Below are positions 1-8,018 of a DNA stretch of 22,117 bases, in pieces. Made by a program: the position numbers and the translations under genes. This DNA comes from a virus. Each line of letters begins with the position of its first letter. Within the stretch, counting starts at the first letter, position 1. Location of the stretch: positions 56,151 through 78,267 of IMG/VR virus record IMGVR_UViG_3300001450_000020; one strand, given 5' to 3'. Below the pieces are notes generated by a model. The model made no database searches. It saw only the letters and a program-made list of their open reading frames with translations, and was not told the DNA's origin.

Positions 1-3000
1 TCTGGATCAGCTTATACATTAAAACTAAGAGAATTAAATTCAACAGGTACAGCTCAAATAAGTTCAATAAGTTTATTAAACCCTATTACAAATACATTAA
101 ATTGGGATGAGCATCCAAATGGGATGGCTATAAATGATCTATGTGAAAAATGGTTACAAGCACCGGATAATGTAAATCCTGCTATTGTACCATATGCTGA
201 TTGTGTAAGTTGTTTTACTAATGTTTCTACTGCAAGTTGTTGCTTTAGTTTAACTAATTGTGTTACAGGTGTAGTAACTTATAGCCAATCTAATCTAACT
301 GCTTATATAGGTCAAGTAGTTCAAGATGCTTCAGGGAATTGTCTTACAGTAGCTACTAGTCTTGCTTGTATTTCCCCGGCACCTTTTACTCCATCAGGAC
401 CACCTTTTGCAGATTGTATTTCTTGTTCAACACCTACTGTTTGTTATAAATTAACAAAGTGTGGTGATCCATCTAATGTAATATATACAACAGGAATTTT
501 ATCTCCTTTTATACCAGGTCAGGTAGGAGGAGTTGTTCAGTTAACTGGTGAGCTTTTTTGTAGAGAAGTTGCTATAGATTCTACTTGTACATTACCACAA
601 GTGGCTGTAACAATAGTTAATACACCTTCAGATTGTTCTGAATGTAACTTTTATATTGAATTAAGAGAGTGTAGCAGTGGTGCTATTATGTTAGTAGACT
701 ATGCAACTAGTTTAGCATTTGTTCCTTTTTTCGGAACACTAAATGCTCATACTGTTACATTAGGAGGAGTTGCTCAAGCAGGTTGCTGGAACGCTATAGG
801 TGTTTTTGGCCCAAGCGCAACAGCATATCCTACAGGAGCTATTGTTACTACATCTACTAATTGTGTAGCATGTAGTAATCAAGGGAGTTGTTTCTTGTTA
901 ACTCACTGTTGTGGCCAAGGTTTTGTAACAAGTCAGATTGTAGGAACAGGATCAGGTGTAGCAGGTACTGATATAGGACAAGTAATTGAAGCAGAAGTAA
1001 CTGTAGCGGGTATTGTTTACCCAGGATGTTGGACAGTATCACAACCAGGATCACTAAATTGTTCACTCGCACTTCCAAATATAGATGTAACAGTATTAAA
1101 CTCAACAACTGTAGGTTCGCCTATAGGAACTAATTGTCTCGACTGTCCTACTAGTCCAGACCCATGTTCTTCTGACTGTGATTTATTAGTTACATGTGTT
1201 CCGAATGCGGGACCAGATATAAATATATCCCCAGCAGATGCAGCACTTGTAGGAACTGATGCAGTTACAATACTAGGTTCTCCACTTTGTTATCAGATAT
1301 GCCCAAGCGGAAATCCTTTACATGGTACCCAATTATTTTATGGGAACCAATTAGGAATAGATTATTCTAGCGGTGCTCCTACACCAAACCTTTCTGGAGG
1401 ATCATTAATGAATGATTATGATAGTGTCGGAGCTGCTGATTATAGTACAATGGGAGGAGCAAGTTGTTGTGCTAATAAAGCAGCTACTATTGGTGCTACT
1501 GTATATAACGAAGGTGATATAATGTTTTATACAGACGGTCATCTAATATATGATTCATCACATAATTTAATGCTTGATAGTACAGGAGCTGCAGCAGGAT
1601 TATTAGGAGGGGCCAATGGACAACCTGGTTTCGAAAATAGAAAATTCGCACAACAACAAGTATTATACTTTCCTAAAACAGATGGGGGAATCACAAATGG
1701 ATTATACCATCAATGGTATATTGTATGTAATACTGTTGATGATGGACCAATATATCGTTCTATTGTAGATATGACTCTCAATAGCGGTAAAGGACAAGTC
1801 TTAGTAGCAGGTAAGAATACAGTAGTTATAGCTAATGGAATTCCTACTGAGCACATGTGCGTAACAAATACAAGAACTAGCGCTACTGCTCAAGATTATT
1901 ATTTTTATTATAGACATAAAATGAGTAGTAATGTTGATTATGCTGATCTAGGTATACGAGGAATTAAAATTACAAATGGTGTTTGGGGAGCTCCTTTTGT
2001 AGCAGGAGACCTACCATCAAATTTCATGCTAGCAACTTATACACAAAAACAAAGATGCTCTGGAGAAATGTTAGTATCTCCTAATAACAAAGTACTTGCT
2101 ATGTGTGGCTTATGGAGAAATGATGCGGCTAATGATGATGGTGCAGGTTATGCATCTTTTTCTATAAACATGAGTGATGGAACACTAACAGGACCTGGAG
2201 ACCCTGCAATAAGGGTAAATAATGGTTACAACGGAGGTGCAAATAATGGTATATTACAATATCTAGGAGCTATTGGTACAGGTATATTTGGAGGATCAGC
2301 ACCTGATATGTGGGGTGAAATAGCAGGATCTATTGCTATTACTCAAAATGGAGACTATGTATATTGGGCCATTGATTATACACCTGGATTCCTACAGTCT
2401 GCGGGAGTGCTAGTTAGAGATCCTGTTGGTAGTTGGAGAGATAGTCTTCCTTCTCCTAGCCAATCCAACTGGACAATGAGGGGTTATCCAGATGATACTA
2501 CAGTTAATGGTTGGAGAACTTTTTCACCAGTAGAACCAGTAACTACAGGAGATATAGCTTTAATGCCTGATGGAAATATTGCTTTTGCTATGCAAAATGT
2601 AGTTGAGGCCGATCTATATAAAGGAAAAATAGGTACTGCTCCTCCACCTGATGGAAATTCAAGTGCATGTATTGGAGTAATTGTAAACTCGGAAAGTCCT
2701 AATCCTACAGATATAGGCAACCAAATAGATGGTGATATGGGTGCTCCAGGTCCTAATATGCTTGCAAGTATTTATAATATAGGAGGAAGAGTTATGGGAA
2801 CAAAATTCCCTACATATTTATGGGGACCTTGTGATTGCGACCCAAGCCTTATACAAGCAATTAATATAACAAACACTTATCCAAACTGTAGTGATGCAAA
2901 TTGTGTTGGTGGAACTGGTGGACAAGATGGATTTGAAATTACAGAATGTGAGTGTACAGGAGGAGGAGCTGTAACTAATTTATGTGATATATCAAATGTA

Positions 3001-6000
3001 GCTAATCAGCCTCCAGCAATGGTTGCAAATGGCAAGTCTTGGTCTCCTACATGTCAGAGCCCAGGACCTCAAAGAATAAATGCATTAGTAGCTGCAGTTC
3101 AAAATTTAGGAACACAAGCAGTTCCAGGTTTACCACAAACATTAACATTTACTTATAGTTTCTGTGCAGCAGGTACACAGGTCCCAGGAGAAAGTGGGGC
3201 GGGAGTTACTTTGACTTTTGAATCAGGACCGACAACTGCTAACCCAACAGGGAGATTAAATAGTTGTGCAGTTTATACTAAAACATACACTATAACCAAT
3301 GTTCAATTTAAAGCTGAAATAGCTGGATCGTTTGCAAAAATGAAAGGTTTAATTGAAAGTAGATTTAATACAGCGTGTGGGTATGGTGCAGATCTTACAG
3401 TAAACTTTACAGATGTAGGAAACGAAAGTGCAGCAACAGATATAACACCAGGTGTAGGTATAGCTAGTGCTCAAGTAAATGGTACTTATACAGACACTCA
3501 AGGAACTAGTAATATAGGAGATTTTAGATTTGGTTATGGACCAACAAATACTTCTTGTTCTAGTGTAGGAAGTAAGTTAGGTGTTCTTGCTTATGCTTAT
3601 AGCCCAGAACCAAACATGGTTCCAGGTAATGGAGGAGCCGGAGTAAAAAATACTAGTTGGGGTAGCTTTATGATGATTGATGCTAATGAGGATTGGAGAA
3701 AAGGTATGGGTGTTCCAGATCCAGTAGTTGCTGATAGTTTTGATTTACAATTAGTTGTAACTCACGAGCTTGGGCATGCATTTGGATTGGGCCATGATAT
3801 ATTTTGGGATCAGGCAGCATGTACTACGTTAACAGGAGCTCCTTGTGGATGCCCTTGTTATCAGGGAGCTGGTAATTCTGTTTGTGGTAATGTAATATGT
3901 GGAACTGCTAATTCAGACGCTTTGATGGGGCCTTGGGCTACAACTGCTCAATTTTCATCAGTATTTCCAACAGGTCTTACAGGATCAGATGGTATATATG
4001 AACAAAGAGCTATCTGTGGTATCTACGGAAACCCAAGTGCAAACTATGGATGTGAAGATGTATTCTGTTTAGCAGGATGTACTCCTTTAGTATATCATTC
4101 TACAGACTTTGTAAATTTAACTAATGTTGCACCGGGAATAATGGACTGGGATGATGGTACTCCAGCCGGACTAAGATGTTGGGATGTACAATATATGAAT
4201 CCATTACCAAGTGGATATGTAGACACAACACCTGTTGTCCCAGTTAGTTCAACACAAAATGCAGATTGTTTGGATTGTACAACTCAAGCTAATCAATGTT
4301 ACACTCTTAATTTATGTGCATGTAATACAATACTAGGAGTACCTGCACAAGTTGTAACAACAACAGACTTAAGTGGATATTGCGCTGGAACAGTAGGATC
4401 AGGTACTATTGTAGAAATAGATTTATATCCAGGAGCATGTTATGAAATAGATTGTACACCACAGCCATGCCCTCCTACTGGAGCAGTGGCTGTAGTAGTA
4501 ACACAAGATCATTTAGATTGTGCAGATTGTTGTACAGCGAATCAATTATGTTATGAATTATGCCCATGTACTACTACTCCTACTTCTAATACTTGTTCTA
4601 CTCTTACTGAGATAAATGTAGGAGTATCAACTTCAAATGGATTTGCATTACAGTTTATTTCTGATGTTGCTAACTCTCCATTAAATAGTACAGATGTTAC
4701 TACATTAAAATATGGGAATAATGTTCAGCCTGCAGGACCAGATCCATGTGTAGCTCCGGGTGGAGGACACTATACATATTTCCCTGGTTTTATGGCTAAT
4801 GGTGGAGTTTTTACTTGTTATACACCTGGCACGAGTACTCCCCCTCCGGGAATAGCAGTAGGTTATACCAAATGGACTGATTTCTTAGCTGACCTTGTAG
4901 GACTTGGTGTTGCCGGAGTTTCAAATCCTGCGACACCGTATTTAGGCATTTCTTCATTAATAAAAACTCATTATGGGTACTCGAGCAATCCGCCTTTTGC
5001 TATTTGGAACAAGCGATGTGAATGTACAAGTGTTTCGGGATGTGTAACAGTAACAAATGATTTATCAGGTGTTATAGGATCAGTTGTAGATTTAACAGGA
5101 GCAACTCCTACAGGTTTAGATGATTCAACATGTTATCTACCAGGAGTGTGTGGACCATGTTCTTCAGTTCCAGGGGCTGCATGTGTACCGGTAGGGACTG
5201 TAACAATAGATAATGTGTATACTGATTGTGTAAAATGTGATAATGGTAATCCATTAGATTGTTATCAACTTATAAACTGTAATGACCCTAATGATATAAT
5301 AGACAATGTTTGTGCAAATATAGATATAGATAATGCGTATATAGCTGGAGAAGTTGTAAATGTAAATGGTACTACAGAATGTTATTATATTGATACAAGT
5401 CAAAACTGTGATCCAAATACCTGTATACCAGTTACAGTAGATAATACTTTTGCATCTTGTCAGCTTTGTACTGGTGCTGGATTGAACTGGGTATGTACTA
5501 GTCCATGTGATTGTACACAAGTAGCCGGACCGGGATGGGCAACTCAAGCACTATGTTTAGCTAACACTAATTCTGTAGGCCAACCTTGTTGTCCTTCAAC
5601 TTCTTTTGATTGCGATCAGGGATGTAATTGTGTACCAGCTCCAGGATCAACGGGAGCTTTCCCAGATTTAGTTACATGCCAGACTGCTTTACTTAATCCA
5701 AACGGAGGAGCAAACTGTTGTAATGGAATAACTCCATCTTTTGATTGTGGTCAATATACACCAGGCTCAACAGTATTTACGTGTCAGGACCCTGGAAATG
5801 GTACTGGACTATTTGCAAGTCTGTCTGATTGTAACGCAGCAATAGCATCTAATACTCAGCCATGCTATGCAGAAACATGGAATTGTCTAATTGATTTAAC
5901 TACAGGAGTAAGTACTTGTATTGATCCTTTAGATGGGACCGGAGTATTTAATAGTGGTAACGGAGGTTTAGCAGCATGTGCGGCTTGTAATGGTTGTCCT

Positions 6001-7515
6001 CAATCTCCACAGTGTACGGGAACTTTAGATACATGGGATTGTGATCCTACTTTAGGATGTGTTTTAGTATTAACCGGAACAGGCCAATATACTTCATTAG
6101 CAGACTGTGCTCTAAATTGTTCTAGCTATGATCCTGACGGAGGAGAGTATGAAGGAGATTGTATTAATTGCTTTGAAGATCCTGATATGCAAATCTTAAT
6201 GGAAAAAGTAGCTGATATGTGTGATGATTGTAATCCACCATTCGGCTTAGAAAAAAATGAAGTAATATGTGATGACTGTTTTGGTAACTCAAACCTTTAT
6301 GTATTCTTTGATATGTCTTCAACATTCACAGGAGGACCATTTGATAAACTGACAGCAATATCTCAGTTTAAAGCTAATGTAGTTATTCCAGCATTTAATC
6401 AATTAAAAGCAGAATATCCTCAGTATGGAGGACACTTATATATAATACCTGGACCTGTATGGTCTGTTAGTTGTAATAACTATAATGGTTCAGGAACAAC
6501 TATAGCAGGAAGCTCAACAGCATTTGAAGACTGGTTAAACTGGGCTTCATATCCGATGACAGGTAATGCAGGAGCTAATGGGTCTCTACCAAATCCACTT
6601 ACTGGACAGACATTACCAAATGCACTAAGAGTTCCATTACTAGGTACAATAATTGATGGTGTAGGCGGTGCACCACTTTCTTGTTGGACTTACACTGCAG
6701 CAATGGCTCCGTTAATAGAAGACATACTAATCCTTCCAGGTAGTTATGCAACTGATGGATTTACCCAACTTAATCCTTGGGGAGATGCTGCAGGCTTTGA
6801 AGGAATAAGTGATCCTTTCCATGAGTTTGAAGGAGGGGATAGAACTGCAATCTCAATGATTATATGTGATGAAGCTACACAGGGTTACTATGCTTCAAAT
6901 AATAATGGAGTTACTGGAGCTAATCCTTTTATTAACCCTATGGGTACGTGCGGTAATCCATTAGATAATGGAGTGCCTGCTACAGATTACAATGATTTTG
7001 GATTAAATAATGCAGGAAACTTGACTGCAACTTGGAAATTACATTATAATAATTACATGGATATATATAGATATGGTATAGATCTTAACGGAGCTGTAAA
7101 TGTGGGAGCAGCTGCATTACCTGAAGCTACAACTAGAGTAATGTTATATTTAGGATCAGATAAAATTCCGGGTCCAGGTCTCTTTGATTCTTATAGAGAT
7201 ATGTTCTACCACATATACCAAGCTATTGGAGGTAAGATGGGAACTGTAAATAATACAGGCCATATAAGTTGTGCAGACTATGTACCTTTACCAGCGGTGT
7301 ATGGATTCCAAATCTTTCTTGTAACAGACCCGTCAATCCCTAATCAGTATATGGGAGCAGCGGGAGGAGGAGATCCTACTCATACAACAGGGTATAAAGG
7401 AGGATCATTAAGTAATTATGGTATGGACTTTTATGTACCGGATGTTCCTATTGATCAGATGGATTCCAATAGGTTGTATGAATTATGGAAAGAATATTTA
7501 TCGAATTGTGTCTAA
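1..7515 (+). CDS. Giant cysteine-rich mosaic virion/adhesin-like protein with metzincin domain (5'-partial)
   Basis: The frame is open from base 1, so the gene begins upstream; the ATG at 124 has no ribosome-binding site and the 41 codons before it look like the same protein. In window residues (residue 1 = bases 1-3): four cysteine repeats of about 70-95 aa at ~65-400; a module at ~441-880 resembling Bacteroidota surface proteins (motifs FYGNQLGIDYSSG, FYTDG, YRSIVDMTLN); a metzincin-like domain at ~995-1410 with HELGHAFGLGH at 1255-1265 and a Met-turn candidate DALMGP around Met1309; further cysteine repeats ~1421-1829; short four-cysteine repeats ~1830-2040; and a vWA-like C-terminus from ~2098 with DMSST at 2104-2108. 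More than 100 cysteines are visible. I infer a fibre, appendage or adhesin that acts at the host surface and whose disulfides form after lysis. No signal peptide can be judged because the N-terminus is missing. An exported host-type protein captured by a phage is the alternative. Confidence 0.85.
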   Translation, partial: SGSAYTLKLRELNSTGTAQISSISLLNPITNTLNWDEHPNGMAINDLCEKWLQAPDNVNPAIVPYADCVSCFTNVSTASCCFSLTNCVTGVVTYSQSNLTAYIGQVVQDASGNCLTVATSLACISPAPFTPSGPPFADCISCSTPTVCYKLTKCGDPSNVIYTTGILSPFIPGQVGGVVQLTGELFCREVAIDSTCTLPQVAVTIVNTPSDCSECNFYIELRECSSGAIMLVDYATSLAFVPFFGTLNAHTVTLGGVAQAGCWNAIGVFGPSATAYPTGAIVTTSTNCVACSNQGSCFLLTHCCGQGFVTSQIVGTGSGVAGTDIGQVIEAEVTVAGIVYPGCWTVSQPGSLNCSLALPNIDVTVLNSTTVGSPIGTNCLDCPTSPDPCSSDCDLLVTCVPNAGPDINISPADAALVGTDAVTILGSPLCYQICPSGNPLHGTQLFYGNQLGIDYSSGAPTPNLSGGSLMNDYDSVGAADYSTMGGASCCANKAATIGATVYNEGDIMFYTDGHLIYDSSHNLMLDSTGAAAGLLGGANGQPGFENRKFAQQQVLYFPKTDGGITNGLYHQWYIVCNTVDDGPIYRSIVDMTLNSGKGQVLVAGKNTVVIANGIPTEHMCVTNTRTSATAQDYYFYYRHKMSSNVDYADLGIRGIKITNGVWGAPFVAGDLPSNFMLATYTQKQRCSGEMLVSPNNKVLAMCGLWRNDAANDDGAGYASFSINMSDGTLTGPGDPAIRVNNGYNGGANNGILQYLGAIGTGIFGGSAPDMWGEIAGSIAITQNGDYVYWAIDYTPGFLQSAGVLVRDPVGSWRDSLPSPSQSNWTMRGYPDDTTVNGWRTFSPVEPVTTGDIALMPDGNIAFAMQNVVEADLYKGKIGTAPPPDGNSSACIGVIVNSESPNPTDIGNQIDGDMGAPGPNMLASIYNIGGRVMGTKFPTYLWGPCDCDPSLIQAINITNTYPNCSDANCVGGTGGQDGFEITECECTGGGAVTNLCDISNVANQPPAMVANGKSWSPTCQSPGPQRINALVAAVQNLGTQAVPGLPQTLTFTYSFCAAGTQVPGESGAGVTLTFESGPTTANPTGRLNSCAVYTKTYTITNVQFKAEIAGSFAKMKGLIESRFNTACGYGADLTVNFTDVGNESAATDITPGVGIASAQVNGTYTDTQGTSNIGDFRFGYGPTNTSCSSVGSKLGVLAYAYSPEPNMVPGNGGAGVKNTSWGSFMMIDANEDWRKGMGVPDPVVADSFDLQLVVTHELGHAFGLGHDIFWDQAACTTLTGAPCGCPCYQGAGNSVCGNVICGTANSDALMGPWATTAQFSSVFPTGLTGSDGIYEQRAICGIYGNPSANYGCEDVFCLAGCTPLVYHSTDFVNLTNVAPGIMDWDDGTPAGLRCWDVQYMNPLPSGYVDTTPVVPVSSTQNADCLDCTTQANQCYTLNLCACNTILGVPAQVVTTTDLSGYCAGTVGSGTIVEIDLYPGACYEIDCTPQPCPPTGAVAVVVTQDHLDCADCCTANQLCYELCPCTTTPTSNTCSTLTEINVGVSTSNGFALQFISDVANSPLNSTDVTTLKYGNNVQPAGPDPCVAPGGGHYTYFPGFMANGGVFTCYTPGTSTPPPGIAVGYTKWTDFLADLVGLGVAGVSNPATPYLGISSLIKTHYGYSSNPPFAIWNKRCECTSVSGCVTVTNDLSGVIGSVVDLTGATPTGLDDSTCYLPGVCGPCSSVPGAACVPVGTVTIDNVYTDCVKCDNGNPLDCYQLINCNDPNDIIDNVCANIDIDNAYIAGEVVNVNGTTECYYIDTSQNCDPNTCIPVTVDNTFASCQLCTGAGLNWVCTSPCDCTQVAGPGWATQALCLANTNSVGQPCCPSTSFDCDQGCNCVPAPGSTGAFPDLVTCQTALLNPNGGANCCNGITPSFDCGQYTPGSTVFTCQDPGNGTGLFASLSDCNAAIASNTQPCYAETWNCLIDLTTGVSTCIDPLDGTGVFNSGNGGLAACAACNGCPQSPQCTGTLDTWDCDPTLGCVLVLTGTGQYTSLADCALNCSSYDPDGGEYEGDCINCFEDPDMQILMEKVADMCDDCNPPFGLEKNEVICDDCFGNSNLYVFFDMSSTFTGGPFDKLTAISQFKANVVIPAFNQLKAEYPQYGGHLYIIPGPVWSVSCNNYNGSGTTIAGSSTAFEDWLNWASYPMTGNAGANGSLPNPLTGQTLPNALRVPLLGTIIDGVGGAPLSCWTYTAAMAPLIEDILILPGSYATDGFTQLNPWGDAAGFEGISDPFHEFEGGDRTAISMIICDEATQGYYASNNNGVTGANPFINPMGTCGNPLDNGVPATDYNDFGLNNAGNLTATWKLHYNNYMDIYRYGIDLNGAVNVGAAALPEATTRVMLYLGSDKIPGPGLFDSYRDMFYHIYQAIGGKMGTVNNTGHISCADYVPLPAVYGFQIFLVTDPSIPNQYMGAAGGGDPTHTTGYKGGSLSNYGMDFYVPDVPIDQMDSNRLYELWKEYLSNCV
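193..1206 (+). repeat. N-terminal array of long cysteine repeats (protein level)
   Basis: Four to five diverged units share the order DCxxC, about 6-12 residues, C(Y/F)xLxxC, a variable stretch with V/I and Y, GxVV or similar, then C(W/L/R)xV. Unit starts are near bases 199 (DCVSC), 415 (DCISC), 634 (DCSEC), 862 (NCVAC) and 1132 (NCLDC, incomplete). The units are diverged at DNA level, so this is an old domain array rather than a recent tandem duplication. The regular cysteine spacing suggests small disulfide-stabilised beta domains. I know this pattern from environmental phage and Bacteroidota proteins but cannot name a family. Confidence 0.7.
4261..5487 (+). repeat. Second array of long cysteine repeats, with an inserted segment (protein level)
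   Basis: The same DCxxC...CYxLxxC pattern returns after the metzincin domain: units start near 4264 (DCLDC), 4513 (DCADCC) and 5224 (DCVKC), and a last one begins near 5455 (SCQLC). The second unit is interrupted by roughly 400 bases (about 4600-5010) of non-repeat sequence rich in Gly and Pro with few cysteines, after which repeat-like sequence resumes at CECTSVSGC. The recurrence on both sides of the protease module suggests that whole modules were inserted into an ancestral repeat array. Confidence 0.65.
5488..6120 (+). repeat. Short four-cysteine repeats (protein level)
   Basis: About five units of 35-45 residues follow the pattern W/F-(D/N)-C-x(3-8)-C-(V/Q/I)-DPxxGTGxFxSLxxC-x(4-8)-(P/N)C. 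Clear examples are FTCQDPGNGTGLFASLSDC (bases ~5776-5835) and the unit ending YTSLADCALNC (~6090-6120). This is a different repeat class from the DCxxC units. Similar four-cysteine repeats are, from memory, common in marine Bacteroidota and their phages, as strings of small disulfide knots acting as a stalk. Confidence 0.65.
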
Positions 7516-7537
7516 TGAATAATTTTTCCTATATTTG
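7506..7537 (+). promoter_or_regulatory. Bacteroidota-type promoter (TTG / TAnnTTTG)
   Basis: TTGTGT at 7506-7511 (-33 element) lies 21 bases, counted from its TTG, before TATATTTG at 7530-7537, an exact match to the -7 consensus TAnnTTTG of the Bacteroidota primary sigma factor. Transcription would start near 7544 and serve the small genes from 7670 onward. The -33 part overlaps the last Cys-Val codons of the giant gene, so part of the match could be coincidental. The same TTGTGT plus TAnnTTTG(C/T)AG arrangement recurs at 17795-17825. Confidence 0.5.
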
Positions 7538-7670
7538 CAGAATGTTTAAAAATAAATCTAAATATTACTGGGATATAACTAGGAATATGGATTACAAAGA
7601 AGGTAAAGAGTATTTAAGATTAGAAAATAAAATAAAAAGAATTATTAATAAAATAAAAAATAAAGTATAA
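7515..7670 (+). CDS. Small basic hypothetical protein (51 aa)
   Basis: I do not recognise this protein. The chosen ATG at 7515 overlaps the stop of the giant gene as TAATG, and its own stop overlaps the next start (7668-7672) as TAATG, so it is a coupled link between two genes. In-frame alternatives are ATG 7542 (42 aa) and ATG 7587 (27 aa). The later ones would fit better if the promoter at 7506-7537 is the main one, because transcripts would then begin inside the ORF. The product is very rich in Lys, Asn and Ile, with a basic probably helical C-terminal half (ENKIKRIINKIKNKV) and no membrane segment. It may be a short regulatory or leader peptide, or only a coupling ORF. Confidence 0.45.
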   Translation: MNNFSYICRMFKNKSKYYWDITRNMDYKEGKEYLRLENKIKRIINKIKNKV

Positions 7671-7987
7671 TGGGAATAGAAAAGACAGACATTTCGATGT
7701 TTAGCAAAGTCACGTCTCTAGGAGCACGTTTCTTTGAGAAATATGTATCTACAGCGATGATGAATAAAAAATTAACAGAGATGAATAACATAGGATTACG
7801 TGATGTAATCGTTGCTACAGCAGTATCACAAACTACAGACTTTGGAAGTCTTAAGGTTGGAGATCAGGTTATTATCATTAAGCCTGCTGCAGGAAATGCA
7901 CAGTTTGTGACTATCACAACAGCAGGAGATTTAGGAACCGCAGCAGTAGTTGGACAGTTATATGTAGTTATAACTCCAAGTATGTAA
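7670..7987 (+). CDS. Small beta-rich, putatively structural phage protein (105 aa)
   Basis: The function is not firmly recognised. Residues 1-45 form a probable helix (SKVTSLGARFFEKYVSTAMM) and the remainder is a compact series of predicted beta strands with motifs DFGSLKVGDQV and AAVVGQLYVV near the C-terminus. From memory, such short proteins, a helix followed by a GD-containing beta domain ending in VVGxLYVV, occur among small head-decoration or virion-associated proteins of environmental phages; this is a pattern match, not an alignment. The ATG overlaps the preceding stop (TAATG), and the promoter at 7506-7537 lies just upstream. There is no signal peptide or membrane segment. Composition matches its neighbours. 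The gene itself is very likely real; the structural role is an inference from its place between an adhesin-like gene and tail genes. Confidence 0.75.
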   Translation: MGIEKTDISMFSKVTSLGARFFEKYVSTAMMNKKLTEMNNIGLRDVIVATAVSQTTDFGSLKVGDQVIIIKPAAGNAQFVTITTAGDLGTAAVVGQLYVVITPSM

Positions 7988-8018
7988 TAATAATTAATAT
8001 TAATTTAAAAACAATAAC

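Noticed and set aside
124-126. ATG at 124 as the start of the giant gene
   Set aside because: The frame is open to base 1, the preceding 41 codons read like the same protein (SAYTLKLRELNSTG), and no ribosome-binding site precedes the ATG.
857-1108. Minus-strand ORF of 83 aa, and similar minus-strand ORFs at 2484-2720, 5254-5547, 9995-10195, 10400-10768, 12374-12700, 14770-15006, 15501-15704 and 17783-18139
   Set aside because: Each lies opposite a convincing + strand gene, has low-complexity content and shows no recognisable motif.
7485-7514. Start at 7485 for the small basic ORF
   Set aside because: It would overlap the giant gene by 31 bases with no start signal; the TAATG junction at 7513-7517 is the more natural start.
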